Positions 1 to 7,660 of a stretch of DNA of 18,026 bases are shown piece by piece. Position numbers and translations under genes: made by a program. The number at the start of each line of letters is the position of its first letter. Positions within the stretch are counted from its first letter, which is position 1. Source of the stretch: Deltaproteobacteria bacterium (lineage in GTDB: Bacteria > Desulfobacterota > DSM-4660 > Desulfatiglandales > HGW-15); assembly GCA_019308525.1 (NCBI GenBank), contig JAFDIC010000031.1:1-18026 (forward strand), written 5' to 3'. A model generated the notes under the pieces. It made no database searches. It worked only from the letters and a program-made list of their open reading frames with translations, and was not told where the DNA came from.

Positions 1-2
1 AA

Positions 3-260
3 AGTCAGCAACGCAAAAAGGCATTGCAGTTGTTGGAGGAATTCAAATCGTTTATTCCTGTTTTGCCACTTCCCGAGAATGCCGGCAAAACGTATGGGGC
101 CATCCGGGCATCATTGGAATCCAAGGGAAAGCTTATTGGTAATAACGACCTATGGATTGCCGCTCATGCTAAGGCGGCGGCCCTTACTATAGTCACCAAC
201 AAGGAGCGAGAATTTCAACGAGTCCCGGGTTTGAAGGTTCAGAACTGGATAGGCAGATAG
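3..260 (+). CDS. VapC-like PIN-domain toxin, C-terminal part
   Basis: This frame is already open at the left edge, so the gene is cut by the window and only about 85 C-terminal residues are seen. PIN-domain toxins of the VapC group are Mg-dependent ribonucleases of type II toxin-antitoxin systems. The visible part has the family's C-terminal half: YGAIRASLESKGKLIG, then NDLWIAAHA with the third conserved acidic residue, then VTNKEREFQRVPGL, the usual VTxNxxxF-RVPGL ending, and a final W shortly before the stop. A possible internal TTG start at 24 would give only 78 residues and is not the true start. The antitoxin should lie further left, outside the window. The family call is secure; activity cannot be judged without the N-terminal acidic residues. 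Confidence 0.8.
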   Translation, partial: SQQRKKALQLLEEFKSFIPVLPLPENAGKTYGAIRASLESKGKLIGNNDLWIAAHAKAAALTIVTNKEREFQRVPGLKVQNWIGR

Positions 261-303
261 GGTCGTGAATTAGTTTTTTCGTTACCCTACCATTTTCCCC
301 GAG

Positions 304-606
304 TTGGCCCAAAATCCGCGATTGACGCGGTTTTGGCAGGGAGAGAAAACGGTGGTGGCAACCGAGGCGGCTCGCAACGCATCGGGCATAACCATGGAAG
401 CGCTGAGGAATGGAAGCCGCAAGAGAGAGATCTCACAACTCCGCGAAGAACTGGCCATCCTATTGACAGTTGAACAGGGTTTGTCGTTTGCGGAAGCCCT
501 CCGGCAACTCGTTGTTACCACCTCATATGTCGCAAGAACTACCGATCAAGGAAGAGAGTTAGTACAAACAGTCAACAACTTCCCCAGAAGCACGGAAAGC
601 CGTTGA
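304..606 (+). pseudogene. C-terminal remnant of a REP-associated tyrosine (IS200-like) transposase
   Basis: The frame gives 100 residues and opens only eleven codons before 304, so there is no room for a catalytic domain. The stretch NGSRKREISQLREEL, followed by a helix-turn-helix-like segment (LTVEQGLSFAEALRQL, then VTTSYVAR), resembles the C-terminal DNA-binding tail of RAYT/TnpA-REP proteins (COG1943). The N-terminal Y1 nuclease domain with HUH and the catalytic Tyr is absent here and cannot fit between this frame and the PIN gene. The expected LGVST motif reads LVVTT, a further sign of decay. The resemblance is from memory of the family and has not been searched. The alternative is an unrelated small HTH protein. 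Confidence 0.42.
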
Positions 607-682
607 ACAACTGGAGACCTTCCTTGTAAGTGTTGACCAAAATGCACGTCCTGAAACGCTGATCCCTGAGACCCTGAAATGA
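527..682 (+). pseudogene. Small reading frame interrupted by one TAG stop
   Basis: From ATG 527 the frame reads MSQELPIKEES, meets TAG at 560-562, and then continues open for about 39 codons to TGA at 680-682. The later part (EARKAVEQLETFLVSVDQNARPE) has a protein-like composition and could be an amphipathic helix. It overlaps the transposase remnant in another frame. It may be a broken small gene, for example an antitoxin-size protein, or chance. I do not recognise it. Confidence 0.2.
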
Positions 683-718
683 AAAGGCTTGCAGCACTCA
701 TTGGTGCCGAAAGCCTTT
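683..718 (-). terminator. Possible terminator downstream of tRNA-Leu
   Basis: A perfect 8-bp inverted repeat (683-690 with 711-718, AAAGGCTT/AAGCCTTT) encloses a 20-nt loop. Read on the minus strand it is followed by TTTTCATTTC. It lies 50 bp beyond the tRNA 3' end, where the long minus-strand block should stop. The long loop and short T-run make it a weak candidate. Confidence 0.35.
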
Positions 719-767
719 ATTCTTGGTATCCGAAATGCCCTATGATCCGCAGATGCTTGCTATTTAG

Positions 768-855
768 TGGTGCCGAAGGCGGGACTTGAACCCGCACGGG
801 CGGTTGCCCACTACCCCCTCAAGATAGCGTGTCTACCAAATTCCACCACTTCGGC
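768..855 (-). tRNA. tRNA-Leu, anticodon GAG
   Basis: Read on the minus strand, the 7-bp acceptor stem is GCCGAAG with CTTCGGC, followed by discriminator A and an encoded CCA (768-770). The anticodon arm is CTATC/GGTAG with the seven-base loop TTGAGGG, which puts GAG at positions 34-36 (codon CUC). A long variable arm (GGGC-AA-accGCCC-type) and a T-arm with GGGTTCAAGTCCC follow, so it is a class II tRNA as expected for leucine. It lies 13 bp beyond the secG stop and is probably read through from secG. Confidence 0.95.
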
Positions 856-868
856 ACACTGCAAAAAG

Positions 869-1198
869 CTACTTCTGCGCTCCCTGACCAGCCTTGTCGG
901 CGGGAGTTTCGGTTTGCTGGGAGACAGGGGCCACGGGCTGTGTTACACCCTTCATCACAGAGGTGGGAGCACCCCTTCCAAAGAGAAAGGCCAGGGTCAA
1001 GGATGTTATCATGAAGATTACCGCAGCACCCACAGTGACCTTGTGCAAGAAGGGTGTGGCGCCCGTACTTCCGAACACCGTCTGGCTGGAGCCGCCGAAA
1101 GCAGCCCCTATATTCGCGCCCTTTCCTTTTTGAAGCAGGACAATGAGGATGAGGGCGATGCTGACGGTGACATGGATGATTACAAAAATAAGTCTCAT
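869..1198 (-). CDS. secG: SecG, preprotein translocase subunit
   Basis: The 109-residue protein has the SecG layout: an N-terminal membrane helix (about residues 3-22), then a glycine-rich cytoplasmic loop with KGKGANIGAAFGG and SSQTVFGSTGA, which is the family signature, then a second membrane helix (about 53-73) and a polar, Ala/Gln-rich tail. SecG stabilises SecYE and stimulates SecA-driven protein export across the inner membrane. The ATG is preceded by GAAGGA at good spacing. The order gap-tpiA-secG followed by tRNA-Leu is a common arrangement in bacteria, so a shared transcript with tpiA is likely. The 103-bp gap upstream contains nothing recognisable. Confidence 0.95.
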   Translation of the reverse strand: MRLIFVIIHVTVSIALILIVLLQKGKGANIGAAFGGSSQTVFGSTGATPFLHKVTVGAAVIFMITSLTLAFLFGRGAPTSVMKGVTQPVAPVSQQTETPADKAGQGAQK

Positions 1199-1301
1199 CT
1201 ATTTTTCCTTCAAAGACACAATATCAACGGCGTCCAATTGGTTTCAACGCATATTAAATAATAACAAAAAGACCGTGATTTTCAATAGAAAAATTCTCCT
1301 G

Positions 1302-2078
1302 TCAGACGTCCCTGTACCTTATGATGGGGAGAAAGAGCTCCGCTTTGAGACTGGCGCCGCCGACCAGGGCGCCGTCAATGTCCGGCATCTCCATGAGGTC
1401 TTTGGCGTTCTCAGGCTTTACACTGCCTCCGTATAGAATTCTTAGCTTTGTTGAGATATGTTTATCAAAATTCTCTTCAATCCACTGTCTGATGTACTGG
1501 TGAACTTCCTGTGCTTGGGGAGGCGTGGCAGTCCTGCCCGTGCCTATAGCCCAAACGGGCTCATAGGCTATGGTGACGGAGAGGGGCAGGGTCTTCTGGA
1601 CCCTGAAACTATTGAGAGATTTTTCCAGTTGATCCGTGACAATATCAAAAGTCTTCCCCCCCTCCCGCTCCTCGAGCGTCTCCCCGAGGCACACGATGGG
1701 GCTCAGTCCTGCCTCGACAGCCGCACCGGCCTTGAGGTCAACCATTTCACTGGTTTCGTTGAAGTGTATCCGCCTCTCGGAATGGCCGAGGATTACATGG
1801 GTGCAGCCCACATCGAGGAGCATTGAAGCGGAAATTTCTCCCGTATAGGCCCCGCCCTTTTCCCAGTGCATGTTCTGGGCCCCAAGGAGGATCCCTGAGT
1901 CACCGATCTCTTTCTTCGCCAGGTAAAGGCTTGTAAAGGGGGGAGCCACCAGCACGTCAACATCTTCCATCCCCGCGATGCCCTCTGCAATCGCCCTTAT
2001 AAGGCGTGCGGTTTCCTCAAGGCCCAGGTTCATTTTCCAGTTACCTGCTATCAGCGGTCTTCGTTCATTCATGTTCAT
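1302..2078 (-). CDS. tpiA: Triose-phosphate isomerase
   Basis: Interconverts dihydroxyacetone phosphate and glyceraldehyde-3-phosphate in glycolysis and gluconeogenesis. From the chosen start the protein has 258 residues, the normal size. The catalytic set is visible: Lys15 in AGNWKMN, His99 in ILGHSERR, Glu173 in AYEPVWAIGTG, and the phosphate-binding YGGSV near 217-220. The frame is open further upstream to 2156, inside gap, but that extension is unlike the family. ATG at 2076-2078 has AAGGA eight bases upstream, and a second ATG two codons later is also possible. It starts 31 bp after the gap stop, so gap and tpiA are almost certainly one transcription unit. Confidence 0.97.
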   Translation of the reverse strand: MNMNERRPLIAGNWKMNLGLEETARLIRAIAEGIAGMEDVDVLVAPPFTSLYLAKKEIGDSGILLGAQNMHWEKGGAYTGEISASMLLDVGCTHVILGHSERRIHFNETSEMVDLKAGAAVEAGLSPIVCLGETLEEREGGKTFDIVTDQLEKSLNSFRVQKTLPLSVTIAYEPVWAIGTGRTATPPQAQEVHQYIRQWIEENFDKHISTKLRILYGGSVKPENAKDLMEMPDIDGALVGGASLKAELFLPIIRYRDV

Positions 2079-2109
2079 GGCGTTTTTCCTTATCCCCCAT
2101 TTATCCAGC

Positions 2110-3243
<1,134 letters not shown>

Positions 3244-3278
3244 TTAGAGGCAGGGTGGCGAAGGCCGCTTTTTACGGG

Positions 3279-3749
3279 CTATAGCGCCATCCGTTTTCGG
3301 GAAAGCATGAGGGACATGACTATGGCATCCTCATTATTATCCCTGTAATACCGGGGTCTTCTGTGAATTTCCCTGAAACCCAGCTTTTCATAGATCCTTT
3401 TTGCAATGATGTTGGACTCCCTCACTTCAAGCCACAGGGATCCGATTCCATTGGAAGAGGCGGTACGGATGATATTTTCACAGAGAAACTGTGCGAGGCC
3501 CTGATTCCTCTTTGATGGATGGACTGCGATATTGACAATCTGGATCTCATCGTGAAACATCCAAAAACAGGCATATCCCCACAGGGTACCTCCCGAAACG
3601 ACACCCCAGAGGTGAGAGACTGGATTGCCAATCTCATCCAGAAATGATTGGTAGCTCCAGGGGATAGGGAAGCTGAGGTTTTCAATTTCGATGATATCGG
3701 CAATATATAAGCTGTAGTTTTCCTGAGAGATTGAGATGATCGAACTCAT
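3279..3749 (-). CDS. rimI: RimI-like ribosomal protein S18 N-acetyltransferase
   Basis: A 156-residue GNAT-fold protein. RimI acetylates the N-terminal alanine of S18 using acetyl-CoA. Supporting signs are the N-terminal IEIENLSFPIPWSYQSF segment typical of RimI, the core strand IVNIAVHPSKRNQGLA with the acetyl-CoA-binding Q/R-x-x-G-x-A motif (RNQGLA), LEVRESNIIAKRIYEKLGF with the conserved Asn and Tyr, and the family tail RRPRYYRDNNEDAIVMSL. Its ATG overlaps the stop of the EIIA gene as ATGA, so translation is probably coupled. Narrow substrate specificity cannot be read from sequence; other GNAT targets remain possible. Confidence 0.9.
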   Translation of the reverse strand: MSSIISISQENYSLYIADIIEIENLSFPIPWSYQSFLDEIGNPVSHLWGVVSGGTLWGYACFWMFHDEIQIVNIAVHPSKRNQGLAQFLCENIIRTASSNGIGSLWLEVRESNIIAKRIYEKLGFREIHRRPRYYRDNNEDAIVMSLMLSRKRMAL

Positions 3750-4150
3750 TCAGACTCCAGCAGTTTCCCTGCAATGGAGATGCCGGCCCTTCCTGCCGCC
3801 TGGGCCTTTTCAGCCACTTCCTCGAGCCCTAGACCCTTGCGGTTCTGGACAAAAGCAATTATCATGGGGAGGTTGACACCGGTTATGACCTCCACTTTCT
3901 CCTCTTTGAGGAAGGAGAGACTTATGTTGGAGGGTGTTCCACCGAACATGTCCGTCAGGATGAGCACATTCTCTCCCTGCTTCTTGAGTTCAGCGATCTT
4001 CTCTTTCATGGCCGAAAGAATAGCTTCGCTGTCGGTCGTTTGAGTAATGGAAAGGGTATCCACTGCCTCGATTTTTCCGACAATGAATTCAGCAGCATTC
4101 AACAGTTCTCTACCCAGCTCGCAGTGGGTAACTATCAATAGGCTTACCAT
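3746..4150 (-). CDS. PTS EIIA component, mannose/fructose family
   Basis: A 134-residue stand-alone EIIA-Man domain. It starts MVSLLIVTHCELGREL, where His9 is the phosphorylated histidine of the family, and has the conserved LILTDMFGGTPSN and VEVITGVNLPM segments. In sugar PTS systems EIIA-Man passes phosphate from HPr to EIIB. No EIIB, EIIC or EIID gene is nearby, so a regulatory role, phosphorylated by HPr and sensing PTS or nitrogen state, is inferred. It ends in an ATGA overlap with rimI, and its start lies inside the end of a small upstream frame. In related genomes an EIIA-Man gene often sits with ptsN, hprK, rapZ and ptsH; those are not seen here. Confidence 0.9.
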   Translation of the reverse strand: MVSLLIVTHCELGRELLNAAEFIVGKIEAVDTLSITQTTDSEAILSAMKEKIAELKKQGENVLILTDMFGGTPSNISLSFLKEEKVEVITGVNLPMIIAFVQNRKGLGLEEVAEKAQAAGRAGISIAGKLLESE

Positions 4151-4278
4151 TGTGTCGGCCGTTCCTTCAAATCAAAAAAGTTGATGGCCCCGAGAGACGG
4201 CAACTTCCCTGTTGGACGGGCTCTGGTTGTAAAGAAGGCAAAAGGTTTCAGAGCACCCATAAGTTCCTTTCCATCCAT
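4144..4278 (-). CDS. Unrecognised small ORF or gene remnant, 44 aa
   Basis: ATG 4276-4278 opens 44 codons that end at TAA 4144-4146, so the last seven bases overlap the start of the EIIA gene (ATG, then TAA in another frame). The same frame is open six codons further upstream. The composition is protein-like (KPFAFFTTRARPTGKLPSLG, then AINFFDLKERPTQW), but no family is recognised and no good ribosome binding site precedes the ATG. It sits exactly where hprK and rapZ would be expected, yet it matches neither C-terminus as I know them. It may be a remnant, a short leader coupled to EIIA translation, or chance. Confidence 0.3.
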   Translation of the reverse strand: MDGKELMGALKPFAFFTTRARPTGKLPSLGAINFFDLKERPTQW

Positions 4279-4358
4279 GAGGGACTTACCAATCCAGACC
4301 CCTCATTCCTTCCCGCCGTGCCTTAGCTCGCTCCCTACAGGAAAGCAAGGCCTGCCTG
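4279..4358. other. Non-coding segment after the ptsN stop, possible repeat copy
   Basis: The roughly 80 bp between the ptsN stop and the small ORF have no open frame of interest. The plus strand is rich in CCT/GCC blocks (CCTTCCCGCCGTGCC, CTCGCTCCCTACAGG, AAGGCCTGCCTGC) that look like a dispersed repeat rather than a spacer. The ptsN stop codon lies right at its edge. A genome self-comparison is needed to say whether it is repeated. Confidence 0.2.
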
Positions 4359-4820
4359 CTATAGTTCCTCGTCGTTTTGGAGGAGGAACTGATAAATTTC
4401 CCTCTTTGTCGGGGCATCCATAAGGATCTTTCGGTAATTGCTGTTCTTGAGTATTTTTGCTATCTTAGCCAGGGCTTTGAGGTGTATGCTGGCCGAGTCC
4501 TCCGGAGCAACGAGGAGAAAGAAGAGGTAGGCCGGCTCCCCGTCCATGGACTCGAAATCAAGGCCCCTGCGGCTCCTACCGAAGATGATTATGGGTTGGT
4601 GTAGCCCATGAAACTTCCCGTGGGGAATGGCCACCCCGTCTCCTATACCTGTACTTCCCAAACGTTCTCTGTCCAGCAAAATTTTCACCAGGGACCCCTT
4701 GTCAAGGGAAGGCTGATGAATGGTGACCGCCTCGGCCAGCTCTTCCAATACTCCTTTTTTGTCCCTGGCCCTCAGCTCAGGGATTATTGAATCCTCGTCT
4801 ATGATCTCTGATAGTTTCAT
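4359..4820 (-). CDS. ptsN: PtsN, nitrogen-regulatory EIIA (EIIA-Ntr)
   Basis: A 153-residue EIIA of the fructose/Ntr class, the phosphoryl acceptor of the nitrogen PTS. The phosphorylatable residue is His67 in GDGVAIPHGK, and LFFLLVAPEDSASIHLKALAKIAKIL is the typical second half. The start at ATG 4818-4820 gives the normal N-terminus MKLSEII; the frame upstream runs into hpf and is not used. Only a weak CAGG-type ribosome binding site is visible, so translation may depend on hpf, whose stop is 28 bp away. The rpoN-hpf-ptsN order is a conserved proteobacterial cluster that links nitrogen and carbon signalling to sigma-54. Confidence 0.95.
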   Translation of the reverse strand: MKLSEIIDEDSIIPELRARDKKGVLEELAEAVTIHQPSLDKGSLVKILLDRERLGSTGIGDGVAIPHGKFHGLHQPIIIFGRSRRGLDFESMDGEPAYLFFLLVAPEDSASIHLKALAKIAKILKNSNYRKILMDAPTKREIYQFLLQNDEEL

Positions 4821-4848
4821 GGTGTTTTGCCTGCCAGGTCGCAGAGAG

Positions 4849-5376
4849 TCAGCCCAGTGGCTCGATAAGCCCGAGCTGTCCGTCCTTGCGCTTGTAAAGC
4901 ACATTTATCTCCATTGTCTTGGCGTTCCTGAAGACAAGGAAATCCTGCTCGGCAGAGTCTAGCTGAATGGCCGCTTCCTCGGGGTCCATGGGCTTTGCCT
5001 CCATCTTTTCGACCTCAATCAGAGGCTCTTCCATAGTCTCACCCGGGGCTTCGGGCTCCGCTTCCCTTTCCGCCCTCCTGTTGTCGGGTCGTCGTTTCCT
5101 TATCTTGGATCGAAATTTCTTGACCTGCTTCTCGATCTTGTCCATGACTTGATCGATGGCGGAATACATATCATCTGTCTCTTCTACCGCCTTGATCTTG
5201 ACGCCGTTGACGCTCAGGGTTATGTCGGCCTGATGTCTGAATTTTTCCACCCCCAGCACGACGTGAGCTTCAACGGGTGAGTCTATATACTTATTGATCT
5301 TGTTCAGCTTTTCTTCGGTATGGATCTTTAGGCTCTCGCTAGGCTCCATGTGCCGAAAAGTTACTGTTACGTCCAT
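4849..5376 (-). CDS. hpf: Ribosome hibernation-promoting factor, long form
   Basis: At 175 residues it is the long HPF type. The N-terminal S30AE domain (about 1-100) starts MDVTVTFRHMEPSESLK, has FRHQADITLSVNGVKIKAVEETDDMYSAIDQVMDKIEKQVKK, and ends in a basic segment. A charged Glu/Pro-rich linker (about 101-125) follows, and then the C-terminal dimerisation domain (FLVFRNAKTMEINVLYKRKDGQLGLIEP). Long HPF binds the 30S subunit and pairs two ribosomes into inactive 100S dimers in starvation. AAGGAGGATCA stands seven bases before the ATG, the strongest ribosome binding site in this block. A promoter-like sequence lies between it and rpoN. Confidence 0.95.
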   Translation of the reverse strand: MDVTVTFRHMEPSESLKIHTEEKLNKINKYIDSPVEAHVVLGVEKFRHQADITLSVNGVKIKAVEETDDMYSAIDQVMDKIEKQVKKFRSKIRKRRPDNRRAEREAEPEAPGETMEEPLIEVEKMEAKPMDPEEAAIQLDSAEQDFLVFRNAKTMEINVLYKRKDGQLGLIEPLG

Positions 5377-5409
5377 AGAATGATCCTCCTTGAATAGGAC
5401 AGAAAGAAG

Positions 5410-5438
5410 TGTTTAGCAGATAAGAGGCCAAAAGTCAA
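5410..5438 (-). promoter_or_regulatory. Candidate promoter for hpf
   Basis: On the minus strand TTGACT (5433-5438) and TAAACA (5410-5415) are spaced by exactly 17 bp in the 72-bp rpoN-hpf gap. The inferred start site is about 30 bases before the hpf ATG. A separate promoter would let hibernation factor rise without rpoN. The boxes were matched by eye. Confidence 0.4.
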
Positions 5439-5448
5439 ACATGTGGCA

Positions 5449-6888
5449 TCAAGAGGGTTTCCTCCTCTTGCGGGATGGCAGGATACCCATACTTTCCCTG
5501 TACTTGGCCACAGTTCGTCTCGCAACATCGATATTGAGTTTCTTGAGCATGGCTGCTATCTCTTGGTCACTGTAAGGCTTTGCCTTGTCCTCTGACTTGA
5601 TGATGTTCCTGATGTGTTCCTTGACCGTTTCAGAAGCAACGGACTCACCCTCCACTGAACTGATGGCGCTGTTGAAAAAAAACTTCAAGGGAAAGACTCC
5701 CTGGGGCGTGTGCACGTACTTGTTGGCCGTGACCCTGCTGATGGTTGACTCATGCATCTGTATATCCACGGCCACGTCCCTCAAGACAAGAGGCTTCAAA
5801 TAGGCTATCCCCTTGTCCAGAAATTCCTCCTGAAAGCGAACTATGCTTTCGGTTACCCTGTAAATGGTCTGCTGGCGCTGGTGTATGCTCTTTATTAGCC
5901 ACTGGGCCGAGCGTAATTTATCCTGAACAAAGCCCCTTTCGCTTTCCTTGAAGGAATTGCCGTCGGAAAGTATTTTCTTGTAATAGGAGTTGATCCTCAG
6001 CTTGGGCAGTCCGTCTTCGTTGAGCACTATTTCATACTTGTCTCCGACCTTGAGGACGTATATGTCTGGGGTTATGTAGATAGTTTCTTCGTCGCTGTAT
6101 CTCCTGCCCGGCTTAGGCTCAAAGCTAGTTATGACGGAAACGGCCGAAAGGACCTCGTCCAAGGATACGGAAAGACTCTTGGCTATGAGATCATATTTCT
6201 TGTTTTCCAGTTTATCCATGTGGTCCAGGAGTATTTTTTCAACGATCGTGCCTTCCAGGTTTTGAAATCTTGCCTGGATCAACAGGCACTCCCTGGTGTC
6301 GCGTGCGGCTACTCCCACGGGATCGAAATTTTGGATCAGGGAGAGGGTCTCGGAGACCTCTTCAAGGCTGTAGCCCGTTATCTCCGCGAGTTCTTCCAGG
6401 GAGATTTCCAGGTAGCCGTCGGGGTCCAGGTTTCCGACAATATGGATCCCGATCTTCTTCTGTGTGTCAGTGAGGTCGCTCAAATTGAGCTGCCACATCA
6501 AATGGGAGGAAAGGCTTTCCTTTTCCGAGACCATATTCTCCAGGGGGGGCATCTCCCTCATGTCGAACTGGGGCTCAGCCCAGCCCGTGTTGTAGTCTGA
6601 AAAATAGGTATCCCAGTCAATTTCACTTTTCATCACTTCCTTTTCAGGCGTTTCGCTGAGTGACTGCTCTGAAGGCCCTTCTGCCTCCAGGAGGCCCTTG
6701 CCGTCGTCCATTCCGTCGGACGGGCTTTCCTCAAGGATCTCAAGCATGGGATTGGTCTCTATTTCCTGGTTTATGGTCTCGAGGAGTTCAATGCGGTTGA
6801 GCTGCAGGAGCTTGATCGCCTGCTGCAACTGGGGCGTCATAATGAGTTGCTGAGCCAGTATCGGAGCTTGTTTGAGTTGTAGAGCCAT
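5449..6888 (-). CDS. rpoN: RNA polymerase sigma-54 factor
   Basis: Sigma-54 directs RNA polymerase to -24/-12 promoters that need an AAA+ activator. At 479 residues it has all regions in order: Gln/Leu-rich region I (about 1-50, MTPQLQQAIKLLQL and ELLETINQEIETNPMLE), an acidic region II (about 51-110), the core-binding domain (about 120-250), the helix-turn-helix (about 390-415, LRDVAVDIQMHESTISRVTANKYV), and the RpoN box ARRTVAKYRE at 456-465. The ATG has no strong ribosome binding site and follows lptB by 34 bp. The lptB-rpoN-hpf-ptsN order is typical. No sigma-54 promoter was found in the window, so its targets lie elsewhere. Confidence 0.97.
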   Translation of the reverse strand: MALQLKQAPILAQQLIMTPQLQQAIKLLQLNRIELLETINQEIETNPMLEILEESPSDGMDDGKGLLEAEGPSEQSLSETPEKEVMKSEIDWDTYFSDYNTGWAEPQFDMREMPPLENMVSEKESLSSHLMWQLNLSDLTDTQKKIGIHIVGNLDPDGYLEISLEELAEITGYSLEEVSETLSLIQNFDPVGVAARDTRECLLIQARFQNLEGTIVEKILLDHMDKLENKKYDLIAKSLSVSLDEVLSAVSVITSFEPKPGRRYSDEETIYITPDIYVLKVGDKYEIVLNEDGLPKLRINSYYKKILSDGNSFKESERGFVQDKLRSAQWLIKSIHQRQQTIYRVTESIVRFQEEFLDKGIAYLKPLVLRDVAVDIQMHESTISRVTANKYVHTPQGVFPLKFFFNSAISSVEGESVASETVKEHIRNIIKSEDKAKPYSDQEIAAMLKKLNIDVARRTVAKYRESMGILPSRKRRKPS

Positions 6889-6922
6889 ACTAAGAGTTCG
6901 TCACCGGTATCGTTTACAGGGA

Positions 6923-7660
6923 TTACAGGTTAAAATCGTTTGCAAGATAGACATCTCTGGCCACCTTGCTGGTAACTATCTTTTCCGGGTCACCATGTTC
7001 CAGTATGCTGCCCTGGTTGATTATATAGGCGGAGTCACAAACATTCAATGTCTCCCTGACGTTGTGATCTGAAATAATGATTCCTATCCCCCTTTCCTTG
7101 AGATGCCTGATTATCTCCTTTATGTCATTCAGGGCCAGGGGGTCGATACCTGCAAAGGGTTCGTCCAACAGCATGAATCTGGGTTCAGTGACGAGCGCCC
7201 TGGTGATTTCCAGCCTCCTGCGCTCACCCCCAGAAAGGGAGGCGGCCTTCTGCTCGGCCAGGTGGTCGATGTTGAGCTCAGAGAGAAACTTCATGGCCCG
7301 GTCTCGCATCTCATGGGGCGGGATTTTGAGGCTTTCCATGATCACCAGCAAGTTTTCCTCCACTGTAAGTTTGCGGAATACTGACGGTTCTTGGGCAAGA
7401 TAGTTTATGCCTTTCCTTGCCCTGAGATACATCGGGTCATGGGTAATATCCGCCCCATCCAGGTGGATGCTTCCCTCGTCGGGCCTGGCAAGGCCGATAA
7501 TCATGTAAAAGGTGGTCGTTTTTCCAGCACCGTTCGGGCCCAACAGGCCCACTATCTCTTTTCTCCTCACCCTTAAGTCTATCCGGTCTACTACACGCTT
7601 GTGGTTGTATATCTTTACGAGATTCCTGGCCTCAAGGACCTCTCTGTTATCACTGCCCAA
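6923..7660 (-). CDS. lptB: LptB, ATPase of the LPS transporter
   Basis: A 245-residue ABC ATPase that drives LPS extraction from the inner membrane by LptFG and its passage over LptC and LptA. Walker A is GPNGAGKT (41-48), the Q-loop Gln is at 90, the signature is LSGGE (142-146), Walker B is FMLLDEP (162-168) and the switch His is 199 (ISDHN). INYLAQEPSVFRKLTVEEN is the LptB-type Q-loop region. The start is TTG at 7658-7660, which overlaps the lptA stop by 11 bases; AGAGGA about nine bases upstream supports it, and no ATG is available nearby. lptF and lptG are not in the window. Confidence 0.96.
   Translation of the reverse strand: MGSDNREVLEARNLVKIYNHKRVVDRIDLRVRRKEIVGLLGPNGAGKTTTFYMIIGLARPDEGSIHLDGADITHDPMYLRARKGINYLAQEPSVFRKLTVEENLLVIMESLKIPPHEMRDRAMKFLSELNIDHLAEQKAASLSGGERRRLEITRALVTEPRFMLLDEPFAGIDPLALNDIKEIIRHLKERGIGIIISDHNVRETLNVCDSAYIINQGSILEHGDPEKIVTSKVARDVYLANDFNL

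Noticed and set aside
767..1261. Plus-strand open frame of 164 codons
   Set aside because: It runs across the complete tRNA-Leu and secG in antisense. The sequence has no family resemblance and both minus-strand features are clear.
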